Assembly (NCBI GenBank): GCA_963825765.1
Contig: CAWGUU010000004.1
Location: forward strand, 248,001 to 312,000
Source of the DNA: CAWGUU01 sp963825765
Lineage (GTDB): Bacteria > Actinomycetota > Acidimicrobiia > Acidimicrobiales > AC-14
Length of the DNA stretch: 64,000 nt
Direction of reading: 5' to 3'
Part shown: positions 48,793 to 56,538 of the stretch, one piece after another
How positions within the stretch are numbered: position 1 is the first letter of the stretch
Layout of the letters: each line of letters begins with the position of its first letter
Translations under genes and position numbers: made by a program
The notes under the pieces: generated by a model
What the model was told of the DNA's origin: nothing
Databases searched by the model: none
What the model saw: the letters and a program-made list of their open reading frames with translations, nothing else

Positions 48793-49430
48793 GACGGCTT
48801 CACCGCGGTGAGGTCGCCCACCGAGTTCACGGTGAGCACTGTGGGGCCCGAGTCGCCGTAGGCGATGGCCGTCACCGAGCAGGGCGAGATGACGATCCGC
48901 TGGAACAGGTCGAGGTGGGTGCCAAGGGCGTGGGCGACGCAGGCCTTGATGGGGTCGGCGTGGGACACCGCCACGATGGTCTGGCCGGCGTGGGCCGTCC
49001 GCAGCCGCTCGACCGCCGAGACGATCCGCTGCTGCATCTCCGGGAACGACTCGCCGCCGGGAAAACGGAAGCCGCTCGGATAGTTGTGCACCGCCTTCCA
49101 CTCGGGCGTGCGGCTCACCACCTTCAGCTCCAGCCCTGTCCAGTCGCCGATGTCGGCCTCGATCAGACCTTTGTCGACGACGACGTCGAGGCCTCGGGCC
49201 TTGGCGATGGGCTTGGCCGTCTCCCTCGTCCGCTCGAGCGGGGACGCGTAGACCGCGTCGACCCTGGGTAGCGCCGCCAGGCGACCGGCAACCCCCTCGG
49301 CCTGGGCCCTGCCGGCGTCGGACAGGTGCAGGCCCCGGGCCCGCCCGGGGAGCAGCTTGCCCGTCGTCGGTGTCTCGCCGTGGCGAACGAGCAGCACAAG
49401 CGTGCCGCGCGGTGGCGTTCGACGGGGCAT
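48789..49430 (-). CDS. Histidine phosphatase / MSMEG_4193-type phosphomutase-like protein
   Basis: 213 residues. Histidine-phosphatase fold: LLVRHGETPTTGKLLPGR (RHG motif with the phospho-acceptor His), YASPLERTRETA, EADIGDWTGLEL, and the second catalytic His in VSHADPIKACVAHALG. First gene of the operon phosphomutase-DUF3090-SCO1664-46596, with 4-bp or larger overlaps throughout. The ATG is exactly 6 nt after minus-strand TACGGT with no Shine-Dalgarno, so a leaderless start is likely. Confidence 0.9.
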   Translation of the reverse strand: MPRRTPPRGTLVLLVRHGETPTTGKLLPGRARGLHLSDAGRAQAEGVAGRLAALPRVDAVYASPLERTRETAKPIAKARGLDVVVDKGLIEADIGDWTGLELKVVSRTPEWKAVHNYPSGFRFPGGESFPEMQQRIVSAVERLRTAHAGQTIVAVSHADPIKACVAHALGTHLDLFQRIVISPCSVTAIAYGDSGPTVLTVNSVGDLTAVKPS

Positions 49431-49436
49431 GGGCCC

Positions 49437-49446
49437 ACCGTACAGT
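49437..49446. promoter_or_regulatory. Overlapping divergent -10 elements of the phosphomutase and UDG genes
   Basis: TACGGT on minus (49442-49437) is 6 nt from the phosphomutase ATG; TACAGT on plus (49441-49446) is 7 nt from the UDG ATG. They share two base pairs. The starts are only 23 bp apart and neither gene has a Shine-Dalgarno. Confidence 0.6.
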
Positions 49447-49453
49447 CCCCCAA

Positions 49454-50131
49454 ATGGATGGTCTGGAGCAGGTGGAGGCCGAGGTCGTGGCGTGCCGGGC
49501 CTGCCCGAGGCTGGTGATGTGGCGGGAGCTGGTGGCGGTCGAGAAGCGTGCGTCGTTCCGGAGCGAGACCTACTGGGGCCGGCCGGTGCCCGGCTTCGGG
49601 GACCCGGCGGCCCGCCTGCTCGTGGTCGGGCTGGCGCCGGCGGCCCACGGCGGCAACCGTACCGGCAGGGTCTTCACCGGGGACCGCTCCGGGGACTGGG
49701 TGTTCCGGGCCATGTGGAAGGCGGGGTTCGCCAACCAGCCGACCAGCGTCCACGCCGAGGACGGGCTGCGCCTCGTCGACGCCTACGTCGCCGCCATCGT
49801 GCGCTGCGCCCCCCCCGCCAACAAGCCGACCCCGGACGAGCGGGACACCTGTCTGCCATACCTCGAGCGTGAAGTCGCCCTGCTGGCGGAGCTGCGGGTG
49901 GTCGTGGCCCTCGGCCAGTTCGCCCTCGACGGGCTCAGCCGCATGTTCGGCCTTCGACCCCGGCCGCGGTTCGGCCACGGCGTCGAGCACGAGCTGCCCA
50001 ACGGGCTGACGCTCCTGTGCTCCTACCACCCCAGCCAGCAGAACACCTTCACCGGCAAGCTGACCGAGCCCGCCTTCGACTCGATCTTCACCCGGGCCCG
50101 GGAGATCGTCGGGCCGGCGCCCGTCAACTGA
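49454..50131 (+). CDS. Family 5 uracil-DNA glycosylase (UdgB-like)
   Basis: 225 residues from ATG 49454. Removes uracil and other deaminated bases from DNA. Motif A GLAPAAHGGNRTGRVFTGD and the loop CSYHPSQQNTFTGKL are typical of family 5, whose motif A lacks the polar residue of families 1 and 2. Four Fe-S cysteines: CRAC (14 and 17), the RCAPP region and DTCLPYL. The UDG family 5 length matches. Divergent from the phosphomutase gene, sharing overlapping -10 boxes. Confidence 0.92.
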   Translation: MDGLEQVEAEVVACRACPRLVMWRELVAVEKRASFRSETYWGRPVPGFGDPAARLLVVGLAPAAHGGNRTGRVFTGDRSGDWVFRAMWKAGFANQPTSVHAEDGLRLVDAYVAAIVRCAPPANKPTPDERDTCLPYLEREVALLAELRVVVALGQFALDGLSRMFGLRPRPRFGHGVEHELPNGLTLLCSYHPSQQNTFTGKLTEPAFDSIFTRAREIVGPAPVN

Positions 50132-50141
50132 TCAGGGCCCA

Positions 50142-50921
50142 TCACTTGACGAGGGCGGCGATCTCCACGGTGGCGTAGCCGACGGCCAGCAGTCCGAGGA
50201 AGGCGGCCACTGCGATCCGTAGCCGTGCGTCGCCGGCCCGGATGGCGACGGCGGCGCCCAGCCGTGCGCCAGGCACGACGCCCACGGCCAGCAGCAGGGC
50301 CAGCCGCCAGTCGATGTCCCCGAGAAGGGCGTGGGTGACGGTGCTGGGGATGGCCAGGATGCCGACGCACGCAAGCGACGTGGCGACCGTAGCGGTGAGC
50401 GGCATGCCCAGAAGCTGGCTGAAGGCGGGGACGAGGATGGTGCCGCCGCCCACGCCCAGCAGCCCCGACAGCGACCCCGCGCCGATGCCGACGAGGGCGA
50501 GGATCCACGAGGGGTGCTTCGTCCTGGGCGTGCCGGGTGGGGGAGTGGCGCGGGGCCTCAGGAGCTGGACCGCGGTCAGCCCCACGAAGCCGGCGGTGAC
50601 GATCATGAGCACGTGGCCCTCGCCGGGGACGACATGGGACGCCAACGACCCCAGCACGGCGGCGACCACGCCGCTCGGTGCCACGACGGCGACCACCCGC
50701 CAGTCGACAAGTCCCTCCCTGGCGTACCGGGTCGTCCCGGCGATCGACCCCGGCAGCATCGCCGGCAGGGTCGTGCCGACGGCGACGATCGCGGAGGCGC
50801 CGAGCAGGCGGACACCCGGCGTCGAGATCACCGCCCCGCCCACGCCGACTGCGCCGGACAGGAATCCGGTGGCCAGGCCGAGGGCGAGGGTCAGCAGGTC
50901 GCGGAGCGGTCCGGCGTCCAT
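50142..50921 (-). CDS. Sulfite/anion exporter TauE/SafE family protein
   Basis: 259 residues from ATG 50919-50921; an ATG at 50958-50960 lies inside the terminator-like hairpin and is less likely. Eight hydrophobic helices with the family's duplicated glycine motif: FLSGAVGVGGAVISTPG near the start and SLSGLLGVGGGTILVPA in the middle. Such transporters export sulfite, sulfoacetate or related organic anions; the substrate here is not indicated by neighbours. Convergent with the UDG gene (10-bp gap). Confidence 0.88.
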   Translation of the reverse strand: MDAGPLRDLLTLALGLATGFLSGAVGVGGAVISTPGVRLLGASAIVAVGTTLPAMLPGSIAGTTRYAREGLVDWRVVAVVAPSGVVAAVLGSLASHVVPGEGHVLMIVTAGFVGLTAVQLLRPRATPPPGTPRTKHPSWILALVGIGAGSLSGLLGVGGGTILVPAFSQLLGMPLTATVATSLACVGILAIPSTVTHALLGDIDWRLALLLAVGVVPGARLGAAVAIRAGDARLRIAVAAFLGLLAVGYATVEIAALVK

Positions 50922-50948
50922 TGGTTGACGATCCGTCCGGTCTCGTGC

Positions 50949-50995
50949 AACCGGGGCCATGTAGTCGCGCTATGCGCGACTCGGTGGCCCCGGTT
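50949..50995. terminator. Large perfect-arm hairpin spanning the FrhB-like gene stop
   Basis: Outer arms AACCGGGGCCA / TGGCCCCGGTT (11 bp), a 3x3 internal loop, and inner arms AGTCGCGC / GCGCGACT (8 bp) around TAT. The FrhB-like stop codon (50970-50972) sits in the loop, so its last eight codons are part of the structure. Confidence 0.65.
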
Positions 50996-52172
50996 CGGCG
51001 GCCGAGGCGGCCGGGGCCGGGGCCGAGGCAGGCGCCCTCTTCTTCGGCACCGGGTCGGGTGGCCGGAGCCTCGGCGCGTCCACGGCAGTCTCGGGCCACC
51101 GCTTGCGCTGGCGGTGGGAGAGCTTGCGGAGCAGCTCGATGGCGCCGGGGTCGTCGTCGCCGGGACGACCCTCGATGACGCCCTCCTCCAGCATCCTCAC
51201 GATGATGTCCCGGCCGACGTCGGTGCGGACGATCGTGAGGGTCCAGTCCCCGAACGCCCCGATGCCGCCGGTGGAGATGTCGGCGTGCTCGGCGGCGAAG
51301 TCGGGGCAGAGCTTGCAGCCCTCGCGGGTCCAGGCGTGGCACTCCTTGAGCGGGACCTCGTGGTAGCTGCCGTCGCGCATCCAGATCTGCAGAGCGCCCT
51401 TGATGTTCATCTTGACCATCTGCTCACGGGGCAGGTCGTACTTGGCGAGGAGCAGCTCGTCGAAGATGGCGTCGTCGAACGTCTTCGAGCACAGCAGCCC
51501 GATGTTGAGCACGAACCGGCGGGCCGGCTTGCCCGCCTTGCGGACAGTCATCACCGGCGGCACCGACGACTGGCAGCTCATGCCCACCAGGGCCAGCTTC
51601 TCGGCCCCGCCCTCCACCGCCTCGGCGTAGGCCATGGTGTTGGCCGAGTACGTGTAGCGGCTGCCGGCTGCGGCCAGGACCTCCTCCGGGGTGCGGGCCA
51701 CGCCGGGCACCGCCTTCCAGCTCGTGCCGTCGCCCTCCAGGTAGGACACCAGGGCGGCGTCGATGATGCCCTTCTCCATGGCCCAGATGAGGATGGCCGA
51801 CACGAGCCCGCCGTCCTGGCCGATCTCGGCGACCTTGGGGTCGGCGGCCCGGGCCAGGATGATGTCCTTGGAGATCCCGCTGACCTCCTCCTTGGCCCGC
51901 GCCCTTCCGAACAGGGCGTTGTCGATCTCCGGCTCCCAGTCGCGGAAGCGCGGGCAGGCCCGGGTACAGGACGTGCAGCCGCGGTCGCCGTGGCCGCACC
52001 CACCCGGGCCGCCCTCCTCCTCGAGGTGGAACGGCCGGTAGACGCCCTTGCCGTCGTCGTAGCCCAGGACGTCGTGGGGACAGGCCACGACGCAGCCGGC
52101 GCACCCGGTGCACAGCCCGGACGTGACCACCTCGGAGTAGAGGTGAGACCAATGGAGGATCTCGCGCGCCAC
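50970..52172 (-). CDS. Coenzyme F420 hydrogenase/dehydrogenase beta subunit (FrhB-like)
   Basis: 400 residues from GTG 52170-52172, 6 nt after TAGCAT (leaderless). Two ferredoxin-type cysteine groups at the N-terminus (LCTGCAGCVVACPHDVLG; CGHGDRGCTSCTRACPRF), then the FrhB_N/FrhB_C flavin and F420 domains: IGQDGGLVSAILIWAMEKG, VGMSCQSSVPPVM, NIGLLCSKTF, CKLCPDFAAEHADIS. It probably passes electrons between F420H2 and a ferredoxin or a partner enzyme. The C-terminus is an Ala/Pro-rich disordered tail. Relation to the hyp genes at 1-1178 is unknown. Confidence 0.9.
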   Translation of the reverse strand: MAREILHWSHLYSEVVTSGLCTGCAGCVVACPHDVLGYDDGKGVYRPFHLEEEGGPGGCGHGDRGCTSCTRACPRFRDWEPEIDNALFGRARAKEEVSGISKDIILARAADPKVAEIGQDGGLVSAILIWAMEKGIIDAALVSYLEGDGTSWKAVPGVARTPEEVLAAAGSRYTYSANTMAYAEAVEGGAEKLALVGMSCQSSVPPVMTVRKAGKPARRFVLNIGLLCSKTFDDAIFDELLLAKYDLPREQMVKMNIKGALQIWMRDGSYHEVPLKECHAWTREGCKLCPDFAAEHADISTGGIGAFGDWTLTIVRTDVGRDIIVRMLEEGVIEGRPGDDDPGAIELLRKLSHRQRKRWPETAVDAPRLRPPDPVPKKRAPASAPAPAASAAEPGPPSRA

Positions 52173-52213
52173 CCGGCCATGCTACGGGCACGTCGGGCCG
52201 CGCCAATACGCTC

Positions 52214-52857
52214 CTATCCCAGGCGCTCTTCGCCGCCGGGGTAGCAAAACGACGACCGGGGGGCATGGAAGCCCCACGTGACCTGGAGCGGGTCGGCCGG
52301 CCGCAGCGCGTAGACGTCGTGATCGGGCGTGAGGAACTCCAGGGACAGGACCTCGAAGGGGTCCACGACCTCGGCGACGAACGGGTAGAGCCCGCTGACC
52401 AGGTCCCCGTCGACCTCGGTCAGGTAGCGCAGCTGGCCCCGAGCGACCTCGCCGCTGGGCGGCCCGACCCGCACCGTGGAGCGGATGATCTCGACTCCGT
52501 CGACCGCGGTCGTGGCGACCAGCCGGTCTCCGTCGTGCTCCAGCGTGGTCGTGCCCGGGGACGCCGGGACGCCCCGCTCGCCGGCATAGGCCCGCATCTC
52601 GGCGCTGGAGTTGAAGTAGTGCGTCCACCAGCGGCCCGACACCGCGCCGTCCGGCGTGTCGTGGCCGACGAGGTCGGGGCCGAGCCCGACGTCTGACGCT
52701 CCGAGTCGACGACGTACTGGTTCATGAAGACCTGCCGGTTCTCCACCGGCGAGAGATGCGGCGGCATGAGCTTGGCCACGGCGTCGGGGTCGGCCGGGAT
52801 CCACGTGAAATAGAGCATCCGGCTGTTCAGCACCATCTGCGGGGCATGGAGTGTCAT
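52214..52857 (-). pseudogene. Acetoacetate decarboxylase-family protein, single frameshift
   Basis: The N-terminal part (MTLHAPQMVLNSRMLYFTWIP ... FMNQYVVDSERQTSG) starts at ATG 52857 with AGAGGA upstream. The C-terminal part (LGPDLVGHDTPDG, GRWWTHYFNSSAEMRAYAGE, DHDVYALRPADPLQVTWG) continues in another frame to the stop at 52214. One extra G in the GGG run at 52685-52687 (minus strand) restores a continuous ~214-residue protein of the acetoacetate decarboxylase family. Either a recent mutation or a sequencing error. The family catalytic Lys is not confidently located. The fold and the joined sequence look otherwise intact. Confidence 0.65.
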
Positions 52858-52996
52858 GAGGTCGTCCTCTCACGGTTGGATCGGGCTCGCCGACGTTCCG
52901 CTGGGAATGTGTAGAAACGACGCTTACCCTCGTTTGAGCCGCCCGCCACGAAAACCTGGTGTGTCGGCCGGTCGAAGCGGAACGAGAGGGGCGGTC

Positions 52997-54166
52997 ATGA
53001 AGCTCGTCTGGAGGATTGCAGTGGTGATCGCGCTGGCGCTGACGGTGGCGCCAGCGGCCTCGGCAGCAGCTCCGGCGCAGCAGGTTGCGGGCGCCGGAGC
53101 GCCCGTCCTGCATGCCAGCGTGTTCACCCCGCCGTCGCCGGTGCTGGGAACGGACAATCGACGCCACCTCGTCTACGAGGTGCTCCTGGAGAACCCGACG
53201 GCGTCGCCCGTCCGCATCGACGTCGTGCAGGTGTTCGACGCGGGTCGACGGACCGCGGTGGCCAACTACGCCGCTCCTACGCTCGAGGCCGTCATGTTCG
53301 TGGGCGGCGAGACCGGGATCGTCCCGGGCAGGACGCTCGCGCCGGGGGCGGGAGGCATCCTGCTGCTCGACGTGGCCCAACGTCCCGAGGATCCGCTGCC
53401 CAACCGGCTGGAGCACAGATTCGTGCTCTTCCGGGGGCCACTGCCGGCGGTCGTCACCGACGCCCCGACCCAGGTCAACCCGCAGCCCGCCGTGATCGTG
53501 CGGCCCCCGCTGCACGGCCCGAACCTGGGCGTCCTCGGCTGCTGCGGCGTGCCGTTCGCGCACCGCCTGGCGCTCCTGCCCGTCGACGGCGAGCTGTTCC
53601 TCGCGCAGCGGTTCGCCATCGACTTCATCGGCCTCGACGCCGGCACCAACTCCTTCGCGGGCGATCCGGCGAGCAATGCCAGCTACTTCATCTACGGCGA
53701 CGAAGTTGTCGCCGTGGCCGCCGGCACGATCACAGCCACCCGTGACGGCATGGCGGAGAACATCCCTCCCAGCTCTCCGCCGGACATCGGTCTCGACACC
53801 GCGGCAGGCAACTTCGTCAACCAGGACCTGGGCGGCGGGCGTTTCGCGCTCTACGCCCATTTCCAGCCGGGGAGCCTCAGGGTCAAGCCCGGCGACCGTG
53901 TGCAGCCGGGCCAGGTGCTCGGGCTGGTGGGCAACTCCGGCAACTCGAGTGAGCCGCACCTCCACTTCCACGTGATGGACGGCCAAGGTGGCCCCTCGAA
54001 CCTGGGCGCCGAGGGTGTCCCCTACGTGTTCGACAGGTTCCGGCTCGACGCGCGTGTCCTCGGGCTCGACGGCACGCTCCCCGCTCTCCTGCGGGCACCG
54101 GCCCGTCCCCCTTCCGAGCGCACCAGGCAGTACCCGCTCACCGGCGACGTCGTCGCCTTCCCGTAG
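52997..54166 (+). CDS. Secreted M23/LytM-domain protein
   Basis: 389 residues from ATG 52997. Signal peptide MKLVWRIAVVIALALTVAPAASA. Residues about 30-170 form a beta-rich domain (HLVYEVLLENPTASPVRIDVVQVFD). The C-terminal LytM domain has QRFAIDFIGLD, YGDEVVAVAAGTITA, NFVNQDLGGGRFALYAHFQPG, GLVGNSGNSSEPHLHFHV. The HxH pair is present (HLHFH), but the first zinc His of the HxxxD motif is replaced by Arg (QRFAID), a form seen in related exported proteins that may be non-catalytic. Role in the cell wall is likely. Confidence 0.85.
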   Translation: MKLVWRIAVVIALALTVAPAASAAAPAQQVAGAGAPVLHASVFTPPSPVLGTDNRRHLVYEVLLENPTASPVRIDVVQVFDAGRRTAVANYAAPTLEAVMFVGGETGIVPGRTLAPGAGGILLLDVAQRPEDPLPNRLEHRFVLFRGPLPAVVTDAPTQVNPQPAVIVRPPLHGPNLGVLGCCGVPFAHRLALLPVDGELFLAQRFAIDFIGLDAGTNSFAGDPASNASYFIYGDEVVAVAAGTITATRDGMAENIPPSSPPDIGLDTAAGNFVNQDLGGGRFALYAHFQPGSLRVKPGDRVQPGQVLGLVGNSGNSSEPHLHFHVMDGQGGPSNLGAEGVPYVFDRFRLDARVLGLDGTLPALLRAPARPPSERTRQYPLTGDVVAFP

Positions 54167-54170
54167 CTGG

Positions 54171-54608
54171 TCACACCTCGACGAGGACCGTGACGGGACC
54201 GTCGTTGACGATCTCCACGACCATGTGGGCGCCGAACCGGCCGGTGGCCACCGTCGCCCCCAGGCGCGAGAGCTCGGCGACGACCTCCTCGACGAGCGGC
54301 TCGGCCTCCGCCGCCGGGGCGGCTCCCGACCACGACGGCCGCCGTCCCCGGCTGGTGTCGCCGAGGAGGGTGAACTGGCTGATGACCAGGATCTTCCCGT
54401 CCACGCCCCCGACCGAGAGGTTCATCACGCCGGCGTCGTCGCCGAACAGTCGGAGCCCGTAGAGCCGCTTGGCCATGGTCAGGACCGTCGCCGACGAGTC
54501 GCCCGTGGCGACGCCCAGCAGCACGCACAGTCCCATACCGATCTCACCCACCACCTCGCCGTCGACGAGCACACGGGCCTGGGTGACGCGCTGGACGACC
54601 GCTCGCAC
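54171..54608 (-). CDS. dtd: D-aminoacyl-tRNA deacylase
   Basis: 145 residues from GTG 54606-54608. Dtd removes D-amino acids (and glycine) from mischarged tRNA. Both signature motifs are intact: SQFTLLGDTSRGRRPSWSGAA (SQFTL motif) and NDGPVTVLVEV (GP motif, whose cis-dipeptide gives chirality proof-reading). MRAVVQRVTQARVLVDG is the standard opening. Convergent with the M23 gene, 5 bp apart. Confidence 0.95.
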   Translation of the reverse strand: MRAVVQRVTQARVLVDGEVVGEIGMGLCVLLGVATGDSSATVLTMAKRLYGLRLFGDDAGVMNLSVGGVDGKILVISQFTLLGDTSRGRRPSWSGAAPAAEAEPLVEEVVAELSRLGATVATGRFGAHMVVEIVNDGPVTVLVEV

Positions 54609-54651
54609 CCGGCCAGTTGATCAGGCGGCGCCAGAGAGAGTGTCGCTGTCC

Positions 54652-55716
54652 TCAGGCGCGTAGGACGGGCGCGCCGTCGAGGAAGCGGGCGACGTCCTCC
54701 AGCTCCCGTTCGACGCCGGCTTGCTCATCGGCAGTGAACCGGCGGAATCGAACGACTGTGCCCGCCTGAGGTGACCACGTGCCGACGACCTCGCCGTCGG
54801 AGAGGACGGTCGGCCGGATGAGGCCGCCGCCGGCGTTGACGTCGGTGGCCCGGTCCGGTGGGACGAGCAGGCTGCGGTCGGCGTAGCCCAGGACGAGGGT
54901 GTCGAAACCGCCGAGCAGCCGCAGCGGGACGGCCCGCCCGGCGTCCTGAGCCGCCCGTTCGGCGTGTTCCTGCAGGACCCAGCCCCCGTGCACCTCGGCC
55001 ACCTCCGGCGCGACGGCCGCCCACGCCTCCCGGACGGCGGGAGCCCCCAGCCCCGACCAGCGACCGAAGTCGGCCGGCGTCCCCGGTCCGAAGGCGGCGA
55101 GGTACCGGCGGACCAGCTCGGCCGCCGCTTCCTCGGGCGGGATCGGCTCCGCCTGAGGCAGCCAGTCGTCCAGCAGCGCGTAGCGCTCCTTGCCGTCGGG
55201 TGTCGGTCCCACGCACAGGACGCCCTCGAGCGCAGCCCGGTGGATCACGTGGATCGGCGCCTGGCCGCTCGGGTCGACGCCGTGGGGGGCGAGCCGCTCC
55301 TTCACCTGGGCACGGGTCAGGGGGCCGTCGTCGGCCAGCGCGTCCCGCAGGGCGCGGACCGCCCTGTCGCCGACCGCCCCGGCGATACCCAGCTGCTCCG
55401 CCCGGCGGCCCGGCCGGTTGAAGACCGGGCCGAGCAGGCCCAGCAGCCACCTGACGTCCTCCGCCGCGTGCCAGTGGCGGGTGCCCCGCAGGCTCCACGT
55501 CGAGACCACGTCTCGGGTGTCGGTCAGGGCGGCGACGACGTCGGCCATGACCAGGCCGCGGCTGCGGGCCCGTATCGACAGCGCCGCCGCCGTCGGATCC
55601 TGGGACTGGATGCCGACCGTGGCGGCCACCACCTCGCCGACAGTCGAACCCCGCCGGTCGCCGAGGAGCTGGGCGCCGGCCCTCGCCCGCCGCACTCCTT
55701 TGTCGCTCAGCCGCAT
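54652..55716 (-). CDS. HTH_42 family protein (AlkZ/YcaQ-like DNA glycosylase candidate)
   Basis: 354 residues from ATG 55714-55716 (GGGAGG upstream); the frame is open for 770 codons further but those overlap well-supported genes on the other strand. Winged-helix family PF06224-like: VVAATVGIQSQDPTAAALSIRAR, RHWHAAEDVRWLLGLLGPV, RYLAAFGPGTPADFGRWSG, and beta region PTVLSDGEVVGTWS. The GIQSQD position matches the catalytic Q-x-Q of AlkZ-type crosslink glycosylases, though the middle residue is Ser rather than aliphatic. Divergent from an Fpg/Nei gene, consistent with a repair role. Confidence 0.83.
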   Translation of the reverse strand: MRLSDKGVRRARAGAQLLGDRRGSTVGEVVAATVGIQSQDPTAAALSIRARSRGLVMADVVAALTDTRDVVSTWSLRGTRHWHAAEDVRWLLGLLGPVFNRPGRRAEQLGIAGAVGDRAVRALRDALADDGPLTRAQVKERLAPHGVDPSGQAPIHVIHRAALEGVLCVGPTPDGKERYALLDDWLPQAEPIPPEEAAAELVRRYLAAFGPGTPADFGRWSGLGAPAVREAWAAVAPEVAEVHGGWVLQEHAERAAQDAGRAVPLRLLGGFDTLVLGYADRSLLVPPDRATDVNAGGGLIRPTVLSDGEVVGTWSPQAGTVVRFRRFTADEQAGVERELEDVARFLDGAPVLRA

Positions 55717-55719
55717 GGG

Positions 55720-55725
55720 TACCCT
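55720..55725 (+). promoter_or_regulatory. -10 element of the Fpg/Nei gene
   Basis: TACCCT, exactly 6 nt before the GTG at 55732. This leaderless spacing is the same as in cysS and vapB. Confidence 0.55.
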
Positions 55726-55731
55726 CCCATC

Positions 55732-56517
55732 GTGCCTGAACTGGTCGAGGTGGAGCTGTACCGGCGCCTCGCCGACCGGGTGGTGGGGCGGCGGGTGGCA
55801 GAGGTCTACGCGCCGGACGCCTGGTACCTCAAGCGAGGCCTGGACCAGGAGACGGCGGTCGAGGTGCTGACCGGCGCCCTCTTCACCGGCACCCGCCGGG
55901 TCGGCAAGCTGCTGCTGCTCGACACCGACGGCGACGTCCCGGTCGTCGGGTTGCGGTTCGGGATGAGCGGCCGGCTGGTCGTCGACGGCACTGTCGGCGT
56001 CGAGGGACTCGTCTACTCCAGCCCGCTCCACCTGGCGAAGTGGGACCGCTTCGCCCTGCGCTTCGACGACGGCGGCGACCTGCGTATGCAGGATCCCCGC
56101 CGACTCGGCGGCGTCGAGCTCGACCCGCCCGAGGCCCGCCTCGGCCCCGACGCCGGCACCATCACGCCCGCCAGGCTGGCCGCCGCCCTCCACGGCAGCA
56201 CCGCGCCGCTCAAGGCCCGCCTGCTCGACCAGTCCCGGATCGCCGGCGTGGGCAACCTGGCCGCCGACGAGCTGCTGTGGCGCGCCGGCCTCGACCCGGC
56301 CCGTCCCGCCGGCTCCCTCAGCGCCGCCGAGCTGCGGCGGCTCCACCGGCACTTCCGGGCCACCTTCGACGACCTGATGGAGCGCGGCGGGTCGCACGCC
56401 GGCGACCTCATGCCCGAACGCAAGCCCGGCGGCGTCTGCCCGAAGGACGGCACCCCCCTCGTCCGCCGCACGGTCGGGGGCAGGACCACCTTCTCGTGCC
56501 CGCGACATCAACGGTAG
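55732..56517 (+). CDS. Formamidopyrimidine-DNA glycosylase / endonuclease VIII family
   Basis: 261 residues from GTG 55732. After Met removal the N-terminus is PELVEVE, supplying the catalytic Pro and Glu. Other elements: RVGKLLLL (beta-hairpin Lys), MSGRLVV, the H2TH region LLDQSRIAGVGNLAADELLWRAG, and a C-terminal zinc finger. The finger is CPKDGTPLVRRTVGGRTTFSCPRHQ: only one Cys in each arm, so the ligands would be Cys/Asp and Cys/His rather than four Cys. It excises oxidised bases and nicks the strand. Followed by an aldehyde dehydrogenase and an AlkA-like gene. Confidence 0.9.
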   Translation: MPELVEVELYRRLADRVVGRRVAEVYAPDAWYLKRGLDQETAVEVLTGALFTGTRRVGKLLLLDTDGDVPVVGLRFGMSGRLVVDGTVGVEGLVYSSPLHLAKWDRFALRFDDGGDLRMQDPRRLGGVELDPPEARLGPDAGTITPARLAAALHGSTAPLKARLLDQSRIAGVGNLAADELLWRAGLDPARPAGSLSAAELRRLHRHFRATFDDLMERGGSHAGDLMPERKPGGVCPKDGTPLVRRTVGGRTTFSCPRHQR

Positions 56518-56538
56518 GAGGGGCTTACCATCGGTCCC

